Positions 53,593 through 63,990 of a stretch of 64,000 nt of DNA are shown here, piece after piece. A program made the position numbers and the translations under genes. This DNA is from Seriola aureovittata. Lineage: Eukaryota; Chordata; Actinopteri; Carangiformes; Carangidae. Each line of letters opens with the position of its first letter. Position 1 is the stretch's first letter. The stretch lies in the NCBI RefSeq assembly GCF_021018895.1, contig NC_079373.1:15348501-15412500 (forward strand). Reading direction: 5' to 3'. Below the pieces are notes generated by a model, which was given only the letters and a program-made list of their open reading frames with translations, had not been told where the DNA came from and did not search any database.

Positions 53593-53665
53593 CAGGTCTT
53601 TTTGCGGTCTGGGCTTGCTGTCAAATGACTATCCAGGAAGCCCTTACCCCAAAAAGCATCTGCAA
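53593..53665 (+). ncRNA. mir129: microRNA mir-129 precursor hairpin
   Basis: The 5p arm (seed region CTTTTTGCGG) lies at 53598-53618 and the 3p arm (AAGCCCTTACCCCAAAAAGC and on) at 53638-53659. Both match the vertebrate miR-129 arms as I know them. The arms pair from CUUUUUG/CAAAAAG through GGGCUU/AAGCCC with three mismatched positions, leaving a loop of about 19 nt, so a Drosha/Dicer hairpin is clear. The 3p arm ends in GCAT, as in human miR-129-2-3p. The location upstream of leptin matches mammalian MIR129-1. miR-129 is a neural-enriched microRNA implicated in neuronal excitability and ciliogenesis. No host protein gene is visible, so it is probably processed from its own non-coding transcript. 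The open frame running through the hairpin (53466-53684) is not a gene. Confidence 0.97.
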
Positions 53666-54092
53666 TGGACCCTTACATCAATGAAGATGTGCATCCAATT
53701 CGAAATTCAAATTCAAATTCAAATTTTTGAGCTCAACTAATATGTTCTGAAAATGTTGTTTTCTCAATTTGCCCATCAATTAAGTTTAAATGTATATAAC
53801 TTTGAAATAGTGTGACCTATCCAACACAAAAAGTGAGTGTGTGGTTGAAATAGGAATTTTGGCAATAAACGTATAATGATGCGACACATAATATAGAACA
53901 TGTCAAACCTGTTCGTCATTTACCTTGCTGCCTTTCCTGCGTGTGTTAAGTAAGTGGTTTAAAAAACAAGATGTAAATCATTCTCTGGCTTAGTTGGTTT
54001 GACTGAAAACTAGCAGCTTTCTCTTTCCTGAGGAGCAGCACTGAGACCCATTACTCCTGTTCTGAATGCATGTGAAGTGTCACTTAATTTTT

Positions 54093-54106
54093 CCAGAAGG
54101 TGGCAG
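54093..54106 (+). promoter_or_regulatory. CTCF-like motif
   Basis: CCAGAAGGTGGCAG fits the CTCF core with one mismatch. It lies about 430 bp downstream of mir-129 and, with the motif at 49350, brackets the microRNA and its candidate promoter. Both motifs read in the same orientation. Confidence 0.35.
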
Positions 54107-54969
54107 CATTGCTCAAATTTTTTTTTTTTTTTTTGACTAAGGAAATTACACTTAAATTCATGGACACAGTTATGATGATGACAAGGAGTTTGATGAAGGT
54201 GTCTTTGTGTGCAGCATATATAGTGTTATAAAATAGTAATTGACTGTACCTATTCATGGTTGTAATTGAACGTGCTCCTGTGAACAAGTCCCAATTAAAT
54301 AAACAACTTCTGCAGAAATTTGTCATTATTACTCATTTCCTGAGTTTCTGTGGTATCGTGCAAATCAGGATAAAACACAACTATAAAACAGGTGCAATTC
54401 AAAAGTTTTACCACGTTTGCATAGCGATGATGCAATTTTGCTTCCAGTAAAACACACACAAACACATGATTAAACAATTCTTCATCCACTGACTTCAGAA
54501 ATATTCCACTAAGCTTGTAGCGAGAAATCCAGCTCTCTGTTTTCTGGTTGAGAATAACTTGTGCTCCAGCAATTAAACTTTCACTTTTACATTCTGAAAT
54601 TTGTAATGAAGATGAAGGAGTAGGTGTAATTTATATTTAACAAGTTATTTAATTAACAAGTTATTTAGCAAGGAAGTAGTACTTTTTGAAGACACACTTT
54701 GTCTTTCAAGTACTTTTGTATATTATGTCTTAAAACATGCTGGGATAACATAAAGGAAGATGAACATATGTACCTTTAAAACCGAGCTGTCAAGAGCATC
54801 AGCAAAATTATATCCAAGGTCACATTAACAATGAGAAGAACACTGGCTAAGTCCTTCAATTTTTCAGTGACAAAATCATAAATCATAAATCCTAAATGAC
54901 TTCTTGTTATACTTTTATTTTTCAAGTCCTTTTTTTTAACTCTGTTGATCTTCTCAACACCTGCAGTTA

Positions 54970-55203
54970 GTGAAAACGTGTTTTGTGGTTGCTCTCATCA
55001 TGTGTTGTGGTTTATTATTCACACAAAGTGCTTTCACTATTCCAGTTGAGGCTCGGCAGCTGCCACTTCAAAAACTTCACTTACATGCGAAGAACCTATT
55101 TTCTAAAGGAGGATTTTCCCCTGAGTCAGCTTTGACGTCCTGTTCGGTCTTGAGTAATTCAGATAACGTGAGGAAATGCTCTCTTAAACCTGCTGTGGGG
55201 TGA
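54970..55203 (+). other. Small open frame with signal-peptide-like start
   Basis: A 77-codon frame follows an acceptor-like tract (gttgatcttctcaacacctgcag, ending 54966). It opens with GTG, then KTCFVVALIMCCGLLFTQSA, a hydrophobic stretch like a secretion signal, followed by a short polar chain with two cysteines. There is no ATG at the expected place (the first in-frame ATG is 55000). A donor-like AAC/GTGAGG occurs near 55167, and an acceptor-like ctgtaatttcag near 55537. It may be a lost or non-functional secreted-peptide exon between mir-129 and leptin. Chance is the most likely explanation. Confidence 0.15.
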
Positions 55204-55717
55204 CCATGTCATCTGTACTTACCTGAAGATGAGCGATGCCCTGGTGATAAATGCCTGAGCACTTATGCGACATGGATGTTCATGTGTAGAACTGGCAGAC
55301 ATATGACTGGATTTTGCTTGTTTTTTTTTTTTAATTCTCTCAACCAGGAGGCTGCACCCACATCCCTGTTACAATGTTAATGGAACTGGAACAAAAAAAC
55401 TGCTTTTTGTTTTTTTCCATTTTCTTTTTCCAATAGTAGACAAAAGCTATTTGTTAGAAGGCCACTGAAAAATCCTGTGGCTTTTGTGACATAATTTAGT
55501 TGCTGAGAGATGTGACCTGCATGTCTGTAATTTCAGGTGCTGATTCAAACAACGGACCAATACCTGAATTCGATTACCAACTGACAATACTTTCAATATA
55601 TTTCATGTACATAAGAGAAGATTTTTGCTTTATGACAGCGTTGATATAAGAAGACAAAGCAGGACTAGTTTGCCAGAGCGTGAAACCTTGATCCCTGATT
55701 ATCTTCCCATAAATGTT

Positions 55718-55948
55718 AAAGGATAGGTTCACATGTTATCAAGTCTATCTTAAGACAATACTGACATATGTACAGTGAAAGGTTTATTGGTCGCTGTAAT
55801 TGTTTCTCCCATTTGTACTGGCCACAAAGAGATCTGAGCTTAAAGCAACTTCAGTGTAAGCAATGGGAGACAAAATACAGCCCAGCGACCAGTAACACTT
55901 TCAACGTTCTTGTGATGGTCCTGAAAAAAAATGTAAACCTATCCTATA
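55718..55948. mobile_element. MITE with 'AAAGGATAGGTT' inverted termini
   Basis: The left end aaaggataggttcacatgtt and the right end aatgtaaacctatcctat are inverted repeats of about 16 bp. The interior (caagtctatcttaagacaat, agtgtaagcaatgggagaca) matches by eye a common teleost MITE, here internally deleted to about 230 bp. It lies between mir-129 and leptin. Confidence 0.7.
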
Positions 55949-56519
55949 ATGGACTCTTATTGCATTTTTAGTTTCTCCCAACTTCCCTTTCATGACTTTT
56001 ACATAGATTAAAATTTTGAATTAATTTTATTACTGATGTACTGTTCGTCTGTATGATCTGGTCTTAAAGGTCATCCTTACACTCTACATTTAACTTGCAC
56101 AATAGTGGACCTTCTGATCTTATTACTCTAAATTTAAATACAAATGTACTACATGGTCTGGTGAGTTTAGCTCATTATTTTCACATGAAGTACTTCATAA
56201 ACTAATCATATTTCCGCTGAAATTAACATCTGTCTCATTAAAATCACAACATACTCCTTCCTTGTTTAATTTTTTATGAGACACTATAAAACCAGTGGTG
56301 TGACATAAAATGAGTCTTGAGATATGGTGCACTCTGACTACATATAGAGGAGTTGGTATCTACTGCAGTACATACTGTATCGTGCAGTCTCCCTCTCTCT
56401 GGATGGAATTGTAAACAAATCTCAAAATATCCAGGAAGTTATACACCTACATATTTCCTGCCAAGCCACTTGACATCATTTCACACCTTTTCTCTTTATG
56501 AAAATGTTTAATTGGCTAT

Positions 56520-57235
56520 GGATGTTATTTTCTGTACTTTACTTGAGTATTATTTCTTTTTAGAATCGTATTACTTTTACTCCACTACACTTGAAAGCTC
56601 ATTAGTCAGCAGAAAGAATTTTATTTTATTTTGAAAATGTGATTGGTCTTCCTCACAGGAGAAAAACATGCTGCATTTTTGAACCGCTCCATATGAACTG
56701 TAAGGATGGCTACGTTAGATAAAGATGAGTCAGTGGATTCTTCACCAGAACACCATGACCTTATCTGAAGTCCATGTTTGAAATGTTATGAAATGAAGAA
56801 AGGTTCCTTTCCTTTTAAATGTTTGCTGTGTTTACCATGACCAAACTTCATCACTGCCTTAAAGAAAAAAAAGAAATAAGAAATAGCTGTACTTTAGTTG
56901 ATTCAATTGTGTTTTTATGGTAATTTCTATAGGCTTTGATATATTATTTAATTATTACTAATTATTATTCAGCAAGCTTTAATTCTACAGGTTCTACAAG
57001 TAAGTCATTTCACTCAGTAGGTTGTTTCAGAGTCATTAGCCTCTGTAAATGCATTATTGTATTGTTCCTCTGTGGAACAATACAACGAGTTGACATAAAA
57101 AAATAATTTTTGAATACTTAAGTATTTTAGTATCTTAATTATTTAAAAGCATTTTTACTTGTATTGGAGTAATATTTGACCAGGAGTATCTCTACTTTCA
57201 CTCAAGTGATGTGTACTTTGTCCGCCTCTGTCTAT
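56520..57235 (+). repeat. Second copy of 'acttaagta' type repeat
   Basis: Begins tctgtactttacttgagtat and ttacttttactccactacac, and ends gtgtactttgtccgcctctg, which matches the teleost repeat also seen at 37585-37990. The middle, about 56700-57080, may be flanking or more diverged sequence. Confidence 0.45.
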
Positions 57236-57239
57236 AGGG

Positions 57240-60200
57240 CCATACACATATATTCTTTCAGGAATCTCATTACACATTTACAAATATCAGATAATACATT
57301 TTAAATATTAAATAAATCCCTTTGAAAATAGCTGGGTGGACGGAACATGGTGCACACAAACTAATAACTACACACTTATCCCATCGACATCTTCTGTAAC
57401 CGTGTACATAGACACATCCCTGGCAAAGAAAAGACTTTCTGGTTGTTTTGAAGTAAAATAAATTTACACAGTTCTAGACATGGTGTTCAAATGAATACGC
57501 ATTGTGTCTACGTGATGGTTTATTTTCAGACCTTTACTTTCATTCTTAAAATTTCTTAAAATGTCATGTTTCAAGATACTCATTAGATACGCATTCTCTA
57601 TATGAAGGAGTATTTGGGAACGAATTTATAGCAACGTGCACACATCAAACATCCCGTAGCACAAAAGGAGTCGACAAAATAATACAAAATTTAGAGTTTT
57701 CCTTTAAAATAAGTTCATGTAAACTATCACATGAAGTCAATTTATCTTCAGTGGTGGTCTTTTCTCGGTATGGTGCAGAGAGTTTTCTGTATTAATTGTG
57801 TAAAGATAAATCAACTCCTTATAGTAAACCTGATTATTATAAGTCAGTTTTGGTAAATCCAATTAAAAACTTTTACACTGGAGTCATGTGACTGGCTGGA
57901 ACGGGGATTACAGTAAACACGTGCCAGATGTATTATTCAACATTCACAGAAATATAAGAAAGAGCATCAGCAGCCAACTTTTCTTTTACAAGTTATAGTC
58001 TGCATGAATTCCCTGAGGTGTTTAAAGCCTTTCACTTAATCCTTTGTAATCGGCTACTTTTGCTCTGTACACACAGCCCAGCTTTGCTTAACATATTTTG
58101 TTTAAGATGCCCTGACTGGACATTTGCAGAGATCTGGCTCATGAAATGCTGATTCAGGTCTTTTCAGACCAGTTTTACGGCATTAACGTCATTCAAGTGT
58201 CTGGGGGTGAAAACAACACTCCATCCTGCAGGGCGGCACGTCCAGGATCACTGAATGTGAATTCTCGTCATTCCTGTGACTCATCCAGGCAATTCCTGCT
58301 GAGTGGAATTCCTGGTTTCCATGCTACATCTGGACAAGTAATCTGATGCTACGAGACCTATTAACATGGCTCAACCCGTGCTGCTAGGGGAACAGGTCGG
58401 CAACACGTTGTTAACCTATAGGTCAGCATATTATTCTACGTCATTCACTGCTGAAGTAATCACATCCGTCCTCCTAATATTAGAGGTTCTCTTCCTGACC
58501 ATGTGCAAACTTGCACTTTTTCATGTACATATCGTGTGTATTGTGTATATTGTATTTATTAGTGTATATTTGGTATATTTTTGTTGTATATTTCCATAGA
58601 TGTTTATTCTATAGATGTTTTTTTTTCTGCTGTGGTAAATGAATTTCCCAGTTGTGGGATAAATAAAGTTAATCTAATCTAATCTAATACTATACATGCA
58701 GTATTACAGTGCGCGCAAGTGTGTATAGTTTGATTCAAGAGGGACACACACTTCTTATGACAATGTGACTCATATGCTCCCATAAGTCATGTGACACAAA
58801 ATCTTCATGAATTATTGATGAAGCCTTGCAGTGTCCTTCTGTCACACTCCAGGAGGTGACTTCTTGTCCTGCAGGGATGCAATCTGATCGATTCTCCATG
58901 ATCAAAGGGGAATCCAAACATAAAACTCTGTAGCCATAGTTTGTTTCAGTAGCAGTTCGTAATAAAGCCACAAAAGTGTGTCTCTGCTGTTTGGAGTTAG
59001 TTTGTGCATGCTGAGAACTCTGGGCTAAATTAACACATTCATAAACTAACAACTCTGTCTGGCTAAGAGGAAATCACTCTGACTCACCCTTTTTATTAGT
59101 TTTTTTTTTTGTTCCTGCACCTAGAAGCATGAACATTTAGATTGACTCTTGTAGTCAAATTGATAACACCACAGATACCACACAGATCCATCTCAAACGT
59201 AAAAATAAAGCATGACGCTGTTTATTTGCAAAGGAGATACATTGGAACTGTATTCCCCTGTGTGGCAGCATTAAGTGATAGTCAAAACTTCATCTGACTG
59301 ACCACTACATTATCTTAAAATGTTTCCTGTATACTGCGACGCCACATACTGGCAGACAAAATTCTGATTTAAAAATAGTTTTAGCGACAGGAAGCTTTTA
59401 TACATCCCAGATGTCAGGTCTGGTGCTGGCAAGAGAGCTCCCTGAAGCCCCAGCACAACAACTTTTAACAATATTTGGAAACTGTCCATCCAACTTCATC
59501 AGTCACTTCATTCCCTCATGTTTTTCTTTCATGAATAATGCACTATTCCCGTTGAAAATACAAGTGGGACGCTGTCCCCCATTTGCTTTTCTTCCCAGAA
59601 ATATGTCTTTTGCTGTGTCTTTTTCCCAACAGTTTTCAGATCCTATCACGTCTGTTTATTCTGCCCAAAGCGTGGCCATGACCATGTGTTAATCATTTTA
59701 CGAGACCTCTGTATCTGCGTGCATGTGCGCTGACAGCACATTGGAGCATGTGCATGAGGTTATTAACAGTATCTAGGATTTACTGTAAATTACCTTGAGA
59801 GGAAGCTGAAATTGCCTTTGTGGTCCTGTTTTGTTCGCTGCAGGCCTCCCGTCCAACATACACACATGCTTGGCCTCGTTGACCTCTTTTTGCTTCAGAG
59901 AAACTTAAACTTGCTCTGCATATCCACTCCCCTCCTTCTCCACGGAGCAACAACAGAAATATGCTTCCAAAAATAGCCGCTCTGCTTGAAAAATACATGG
60001 ATGTCAAAACGGTTTTCTAAAAAGAGCAGTGAGTTAGAGCAAAATGAAACTTAAATGGGCGAGAAATGCATCCTCATATGTCTATCTAAAAAGACAGGTG
60101 GCCTTCATTAGAAACATCTGGCATCTATCGTTTTAACATGACAGTGTTATCATTTATTGAAAGAATGTTTTTCTCATACTCCTCAGTTCAGAGGAAAAGT

Positions 60201-60340
60201 GATGTGTACTAACGTAGAAATGAAACAAAATTTAATTAATAACAACCTTCAGGACGTGTCACTCCGAAGCTGTCAGACTCATCCATAATGATTTCCTAGG
60301 GTTAAATGTGTAAGTGTTCAGACAAACATCAACTGAACCC
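57240..60340. other. Intergenic between mir-129 and leptin
   Basis: Apart from the retroelement tail at 58510-58690 nothing gene-like is seen. Frames at 58735-59052 (-) and 59411-59692 (+) lack any recognisable feature. Confidence 0.5.
58510..58690 (+). mobile_element. Non-LTR retrotransposon 3' tail
   Basis: T-rich sequence leading to gaatttcccagttgtgggat then aaataaagttaatctaatc, ending in a short (TAATC)n array at about 58671-58688. This is the canonical 3' end of teleost LINE/SINE elements. The tail at 28772 shares the gggataaataaagt core. Confidence 0.65.
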
Positions 60341-60343
60341 ACA

Positions 60344-60826
60344 CGGAAATGTAATATATGGCATACTGTATGTGTCAAGAGTGATGCTGCCATTAATGTC
60401 ATACATATCATTGTCACATATATATACATATACATATACATCCTCTGGATATAAGAAGGTATAAGTTTATAACATATCATCATACCATCATAAAATTTAT
60501 ATATTTAAAATTTCCATGATGAATTTTAACAACATGTTGCAAGCATATATACTAACGATATATATTTAATTTATATGTGCAAGTTTATTAAAACAACATA
60601 CATATAAAAATTCTACATGTTTATGTATGTTTTTTTTTTATTAATTTCTCATAAATTTTTAACATGTCTGTCTTTCCATTCTGGGAAAGTGTTCTGAGAG
60701 TTTTGGACCCTTCTGTATATAATATCAACATATACTGACAGGCTTTGGGGTGGATATATAGTTAGGCAATATGTACAATATAAGCATACGTACACAAACA
60801 TACATATTTGCATGGGCCAGACATAT
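60344..60826 (+). repeat. AT-rich dispersed repeat, copy B
   Basis: Counterpart of 40211-40672 (tacatcctctggatat, tgacaggctttggggtggat, catacatatttgcatgggc). It also carries gagttttggacccttctgta near 60700, whose complement matches the Tc1-like left end at 40391. It ends about 1.2 kb upstream of the leptin promoter. Confidence 0.65.
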
Positions 60827-60829
60827 TTT

Positions 60830-61950
60830 AATTTATATTTGATCTGTTTTTATTATATATATATTACATTTGCATATGGGAAGTCCATTCTGTCTGTGTC
60901 TGAGATTCTAAACTGCATGAAAATTTGGCTGATTTTTGTTCTTATTATTGCAAACACTTTTCCAATGTCACAGTATATGTGAATTATGTTGTGACTCAGA
61001 TATTGTACATGTGGCTGGTAGTCACCAACAACAAGATCATACACGTACATATCTAAAAAAAAAAAGAAGATATTTGATATCAATCTGTGTATACAGGAAA
61101 CTGATTGAAATGAAATGAAATACAATTATAAAGTTGCAGCTCTGTATTCCATGAATAAACATGATATCAGTGAGGATCTTTGTTATACTGGGCTCCTTGT
61201 ATTTAGACAAACGACAATCAATTATTCTCAAACAATCTCTATATCTCTTTCATATCACTGCTGTATTGCCTTGTCTTTTCTTTTTTTTCCCTTTTTCTTT
61301 TTAGTGTTTCTTTATTTTTTTATTGTCTTTATATCCTGCTACGGCACACGCCACGTGTGCCTGGACACACTCTGTTGTGGCACATGCTAAATAAATACAG
61401 GCATTAACTGTTGGACCCTGGTGGCATTATGCAATGTTTAGAAAAAGCAGTGAAGATAAGTATGTGTCAGAACAGGATAGGACATATAAGGCATGGTGAC
61501 TGTTTGGCCAGTCAAGCTGCAGTCACATAATTAGATTAAAAAGATTGTTGTGTAGTACATCAGTATTTTGGGTTTTGCACAGATATATGGAGATATTGTG
61601 TAATTCTGGATTTACTATGTCTACATGTAGTGTTTTCCTTAATTTTCAAATACTACTGTTCAAATACTTTTGACCAAAACCCCTCAACCTCCTACAGCTC
61701 CAATGAAGTTGTTTAGTGGCTACTGAGAGACTGAGCCACATGTTTAAGTATTTTTCCAGCTATTTCTAAAGGGAAAAAATAGCTGCATCCACAAACACTT
61801 CTAATCTTGATAAAATACAGTACATTTTTTGCTATGTGACTCAAATATGTCGAAGGATAGTTACAAAAAAAATGTTTAGCATATTTGCCCTCCCGTCCCC
61901 TGCAGTGCCACCAGGGGATTCAGGGGTATGAGATGGGGAGAGGTAAGTGA
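60830..61950. other. lepa: Leptin upstream region
   Basis: AT-rich to about 61850, then a G-rich proximal part. A partial CTCF-like CCACCAGGGG at 61909-61918 sits about 100 bp above the TATA-like box. No coding signal. Confidence 0.5.
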
Positions 61951-61954
61951 GGAG

Positions 61955-62049
61955 GAGGGTGGGGGGGGAAATTGGGGGGTCGAAGAGAGGTGAGTAAGAG
62001 ATGAGTCAACAGCCCTCCACTATAAGATATCCTGATGGAGCCTAACAGT
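61955..62049 (+). promoter_or_regulatory. lepa: Candidate leptin core promoter
   Basis: Just upstream of the proposed exon 1 are a G-rich stretch at 61958-61979 (Sp1-like), a perfect AP-1 heptamer TGAGTCA at 62002-62008 and a TATA-like TATAAGATA at 62021-62029. The order G-box, AP-1, TATA, then exon and donor is coherent for a TATA promoter such as that of mammalian leptin. Function is inferred from position and motif only. Confidence 0.5.
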
Positions 62050-62075
62050 GGCATACAACACGGACACCAGCCGAG
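62050..62075 (+). other. lepa: Probable leptin 5' non-coding exon 1
   Basis: A short exon is proposed from about 25 bp downstream of the TATA-like box to a good donor (ccgag/gtaagg, GT at 62076-62077). The matching acceptor is a pyrimidine-rich tract ending tcctcctag at 62689, so exon 2 begins at 62690 and carries 40 nt of 5'UTR before the ATG. The intron would be 614 bp. A non-coding first exon is the known vertebrate leptin organisation. The transcription start itself is inferred from spacing and could be off by several bases. Confidence 0.55.
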
Positions 62076-62689
62076 GTAAGGCCAACTCTCCTCTCCATCT
62101 CATTCACCACCTCCTTTTCTCAGGCTTCAGCTCTTCCTTCTTTGTTTCACCATCTGTGTTCACAGATCACACATGGTCTTTCTCCAGTAGTCAGTTTGTT
62201 CAACTTTAACTTTTAATATCTCCTCTGGGAATTTTAAACGCTGCATGTATCCGTAATTAATGTGAGAGAAATTCTTGTTGGTTATTTTGTGTGTATCATA
62301 GTTGTTTTTTTAGTCAGCTTTTTCCCTTCGGTCTGTTCTTTACAGAGCCTGTAGCATAGATGTAGATGCGCGTAGCATGGTAAACTTGGCGTTGAGAAAG
62401 ACACCGTTAACTAAAGTCAGTGATCTTTGTACCATTTACAAAGCCAAATTCACAGGTGTCTCTATCACAAATATTTGCTGCCATAATCAAACATATTGAG
62501 TAAATTACTGGAAGGAAGCATGTTGATAAGTATAAACTGATGACATGCTGATATGAACTCATGCCTGCTGTCTTAGTGAGATGACACAATGGTGAAACAG
62601 CAAATGAATGATGAAGATCTACAAACAACATAAAAAGGCAGAGTGACCTGCTCAATCTCTGATCATGACCAATTTATTTCTCCTCCTAG
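62076..62689 (+). other. lepa: Leptin intron 1
   Basis: GT..AG interval between the proposed non-coding exon and coding exon 2. It is unique sequence with no repeat or ORF of note. It contains pyrimidine-rich stretches near its 5' end (62081-62160). A minus-strand open stretch across 62407-62655 is not gene-like. Confidence 0.5.
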
Positions 62690-62729
62690 GCATACACTGC
62701 TGTTCTGAATTCTGTACAACTCTGGGACT

Positions 62730-63311
62730 ATGGACTACACTCTGGCTCTCCTGTTTTCTCTACTGCAAGCTTTAAGTTTGTGCACAGCTGCTCCTCTGCC
62801 AACGGAAGTTGTGAAGATGAAATCAAAAGTGAAATGGATGGCTGAACAGCTGGTTGTCAGGCTGGACAAAGACTTGCAGGTAATATTTGTAGTTCTGTTT
62901 GTGCTGAGAGAATGTGAAATGTTTGCAGGGGTTGAAGTGTTTTTGGACTGAATGGTGTTGTCTCTCTCGCTGCAGGTCCCTGCTGGCCTCACACTCAGTC
63001 AGCCTGCTGACGATCTGGATGGACCCGCCTCCATAGTGACAATCTTGGAGGGTTACAACTGCCTGATCTCTGACACCTTTAACGGGGTCTCCCAGGTCAA
63101 GTTGGACATCTCTTCGTTGACGGGTTACCTCAATCAGTGGAGGCAGGGGCACTGCAGTGAGCAGCGGCCAAAGCCTCCAGTGTCGGGGCCGCTGCAAAAA
63201 CTACAGAGTCGAAAAGAGTTCATCCACACGGTGAGCATCGAAGCTCTCATGAGAGTGAAAGAGTTCCTCAATCTGCTGCTGAAAAATCTGGATCATCTTG
63301 AGACTTGCTGA
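62730..63311 (+). CDS. lepa: Leptin A (teleost), two coding exons
   Basis: Secreted class-I helical cytokine that acts through the leptin receptor; in fish it is linked to energy balance, stress and liver metabolism. Exons are 62730-62879 (50 codons) and 62976-63311 (111 codons plus TGA); the 96-bp phase-0 intron is GT..AG (ttgcag/gtaata, ctgcag/gtccct). The product is 161 residues, usual for teleost leptin A. Residues 1 to about 20 (MDYTLALLFSLLQALSLCTA) form a signal peptide; the mature chain starts near APLPTEVVK. Four helices are plausible: about 25-45, 68-78, 93-105 and 133-155. Cys110 (QGHCSEQ) and the C-terminal Cys161 (HLETC) are the leptin disulfide pair. A third cysteine, Cys79 (GYNCLISD), is unpaired. 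No N-glycosylation sequon was seen. The start has A at -3 and G at +4. The two-coding-exon layout with a short intron is typical of fish leptin. Recognition is from family knowledge; the A versus B paralogue call rests on sequence resemblance and the mir-129 neighbour. Confidence 0.96.
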
Positions 63312-63990
63312 AAAATGGACATTAGGACCAATATTTATAAGTCGTTGGCCTGATTCTCTGGATAAGTTTGCATCAGTGATGTCTGACTTAGCATTCCCCC
63401 TGGCCATGTTGAACTTTTGCAATGTGTTTTGAAAGAAATTTATTCTTAAACATGCACTTATTTATACACATATTTATTTATCTACTTTATCTATAAAATA
63501 TGTATTTTGTAGCAAACATTGTCTCTTCATTGGTATGTCTGCAGCAAAAGTGTTGTTTCCATAGGAATGTTTGTATAAAAACTGATCTACAGCATACTTT
63601 GCACATGAAGGTAAATCAGCTTCTTATAGTTTGTATTATGACTCCGATGTCGTGTCAAAAAAAAAAAAGGAAAAAGAATTTAACATTAATTCAGTCCTGA
63701 AGCTGAATCAGCAACGTAAGAATAATCACAGTGAACAGTGATGTCATGTCTGGAAATTCCTGAAATCCAGGAGGAAACTTGCCAAGAGTGACAGATGTGT
63801 TTGTATGAGAACTAGGACAGAACAGGAAGGGTAAAGGGCAACTTTCAGTGCAATATCATCAGCTCTTCCAAAATAACTATTTATAGCATTAGACATTTTG
63901 TATATATATTTTTTTTTTTTACAGTTGATGGTATTTTTTTTTATAACTAATGGGTTTAAACTATGAATAAATATTTAACAAAATGATCTT
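63312..63990 (+). other. lepa: Leptin 3'UTR with AU-rich elements
   Basis: The untranslated tail follows the TGA at 63309-63311. It has several ATTTA pentamers clustered at about 63448-63482 (ttatttata, tatttatttatc), the hallmark of AU-rich mRNA decay elements in cytokine transcripts. It also has poly-A/T runs (63658-63669, 63906-63921). Polyadenylation is expected shortly after the AATAAA at 63966-63971, so nearly the whole transcript lies inside the window. Confidence 0.7.
63966..63971 (+). promoter_or_regulatory. lepa: Polyadenylation signal AATAAA
   Basis: Canonical hexamer about 655 nt after the leptin stop codon, followed within 30 nt by a T/G-rich stretch (tctttttgtctg) that fits a downstream cleavage element. 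Confidence 0.65.

Noticed and set aside
53466..53684. 72-codon open frame covering the mir-129 hairpin
   Set aside because: The conserved part is the hairpin itself; the frame is incidental.
61909..61920. CTCF site above the leptin promoter
   Set aside because: Only CCACCAGGGG matches; the GGC core is lost (GATT), so it is too weak to list as a site of its own.
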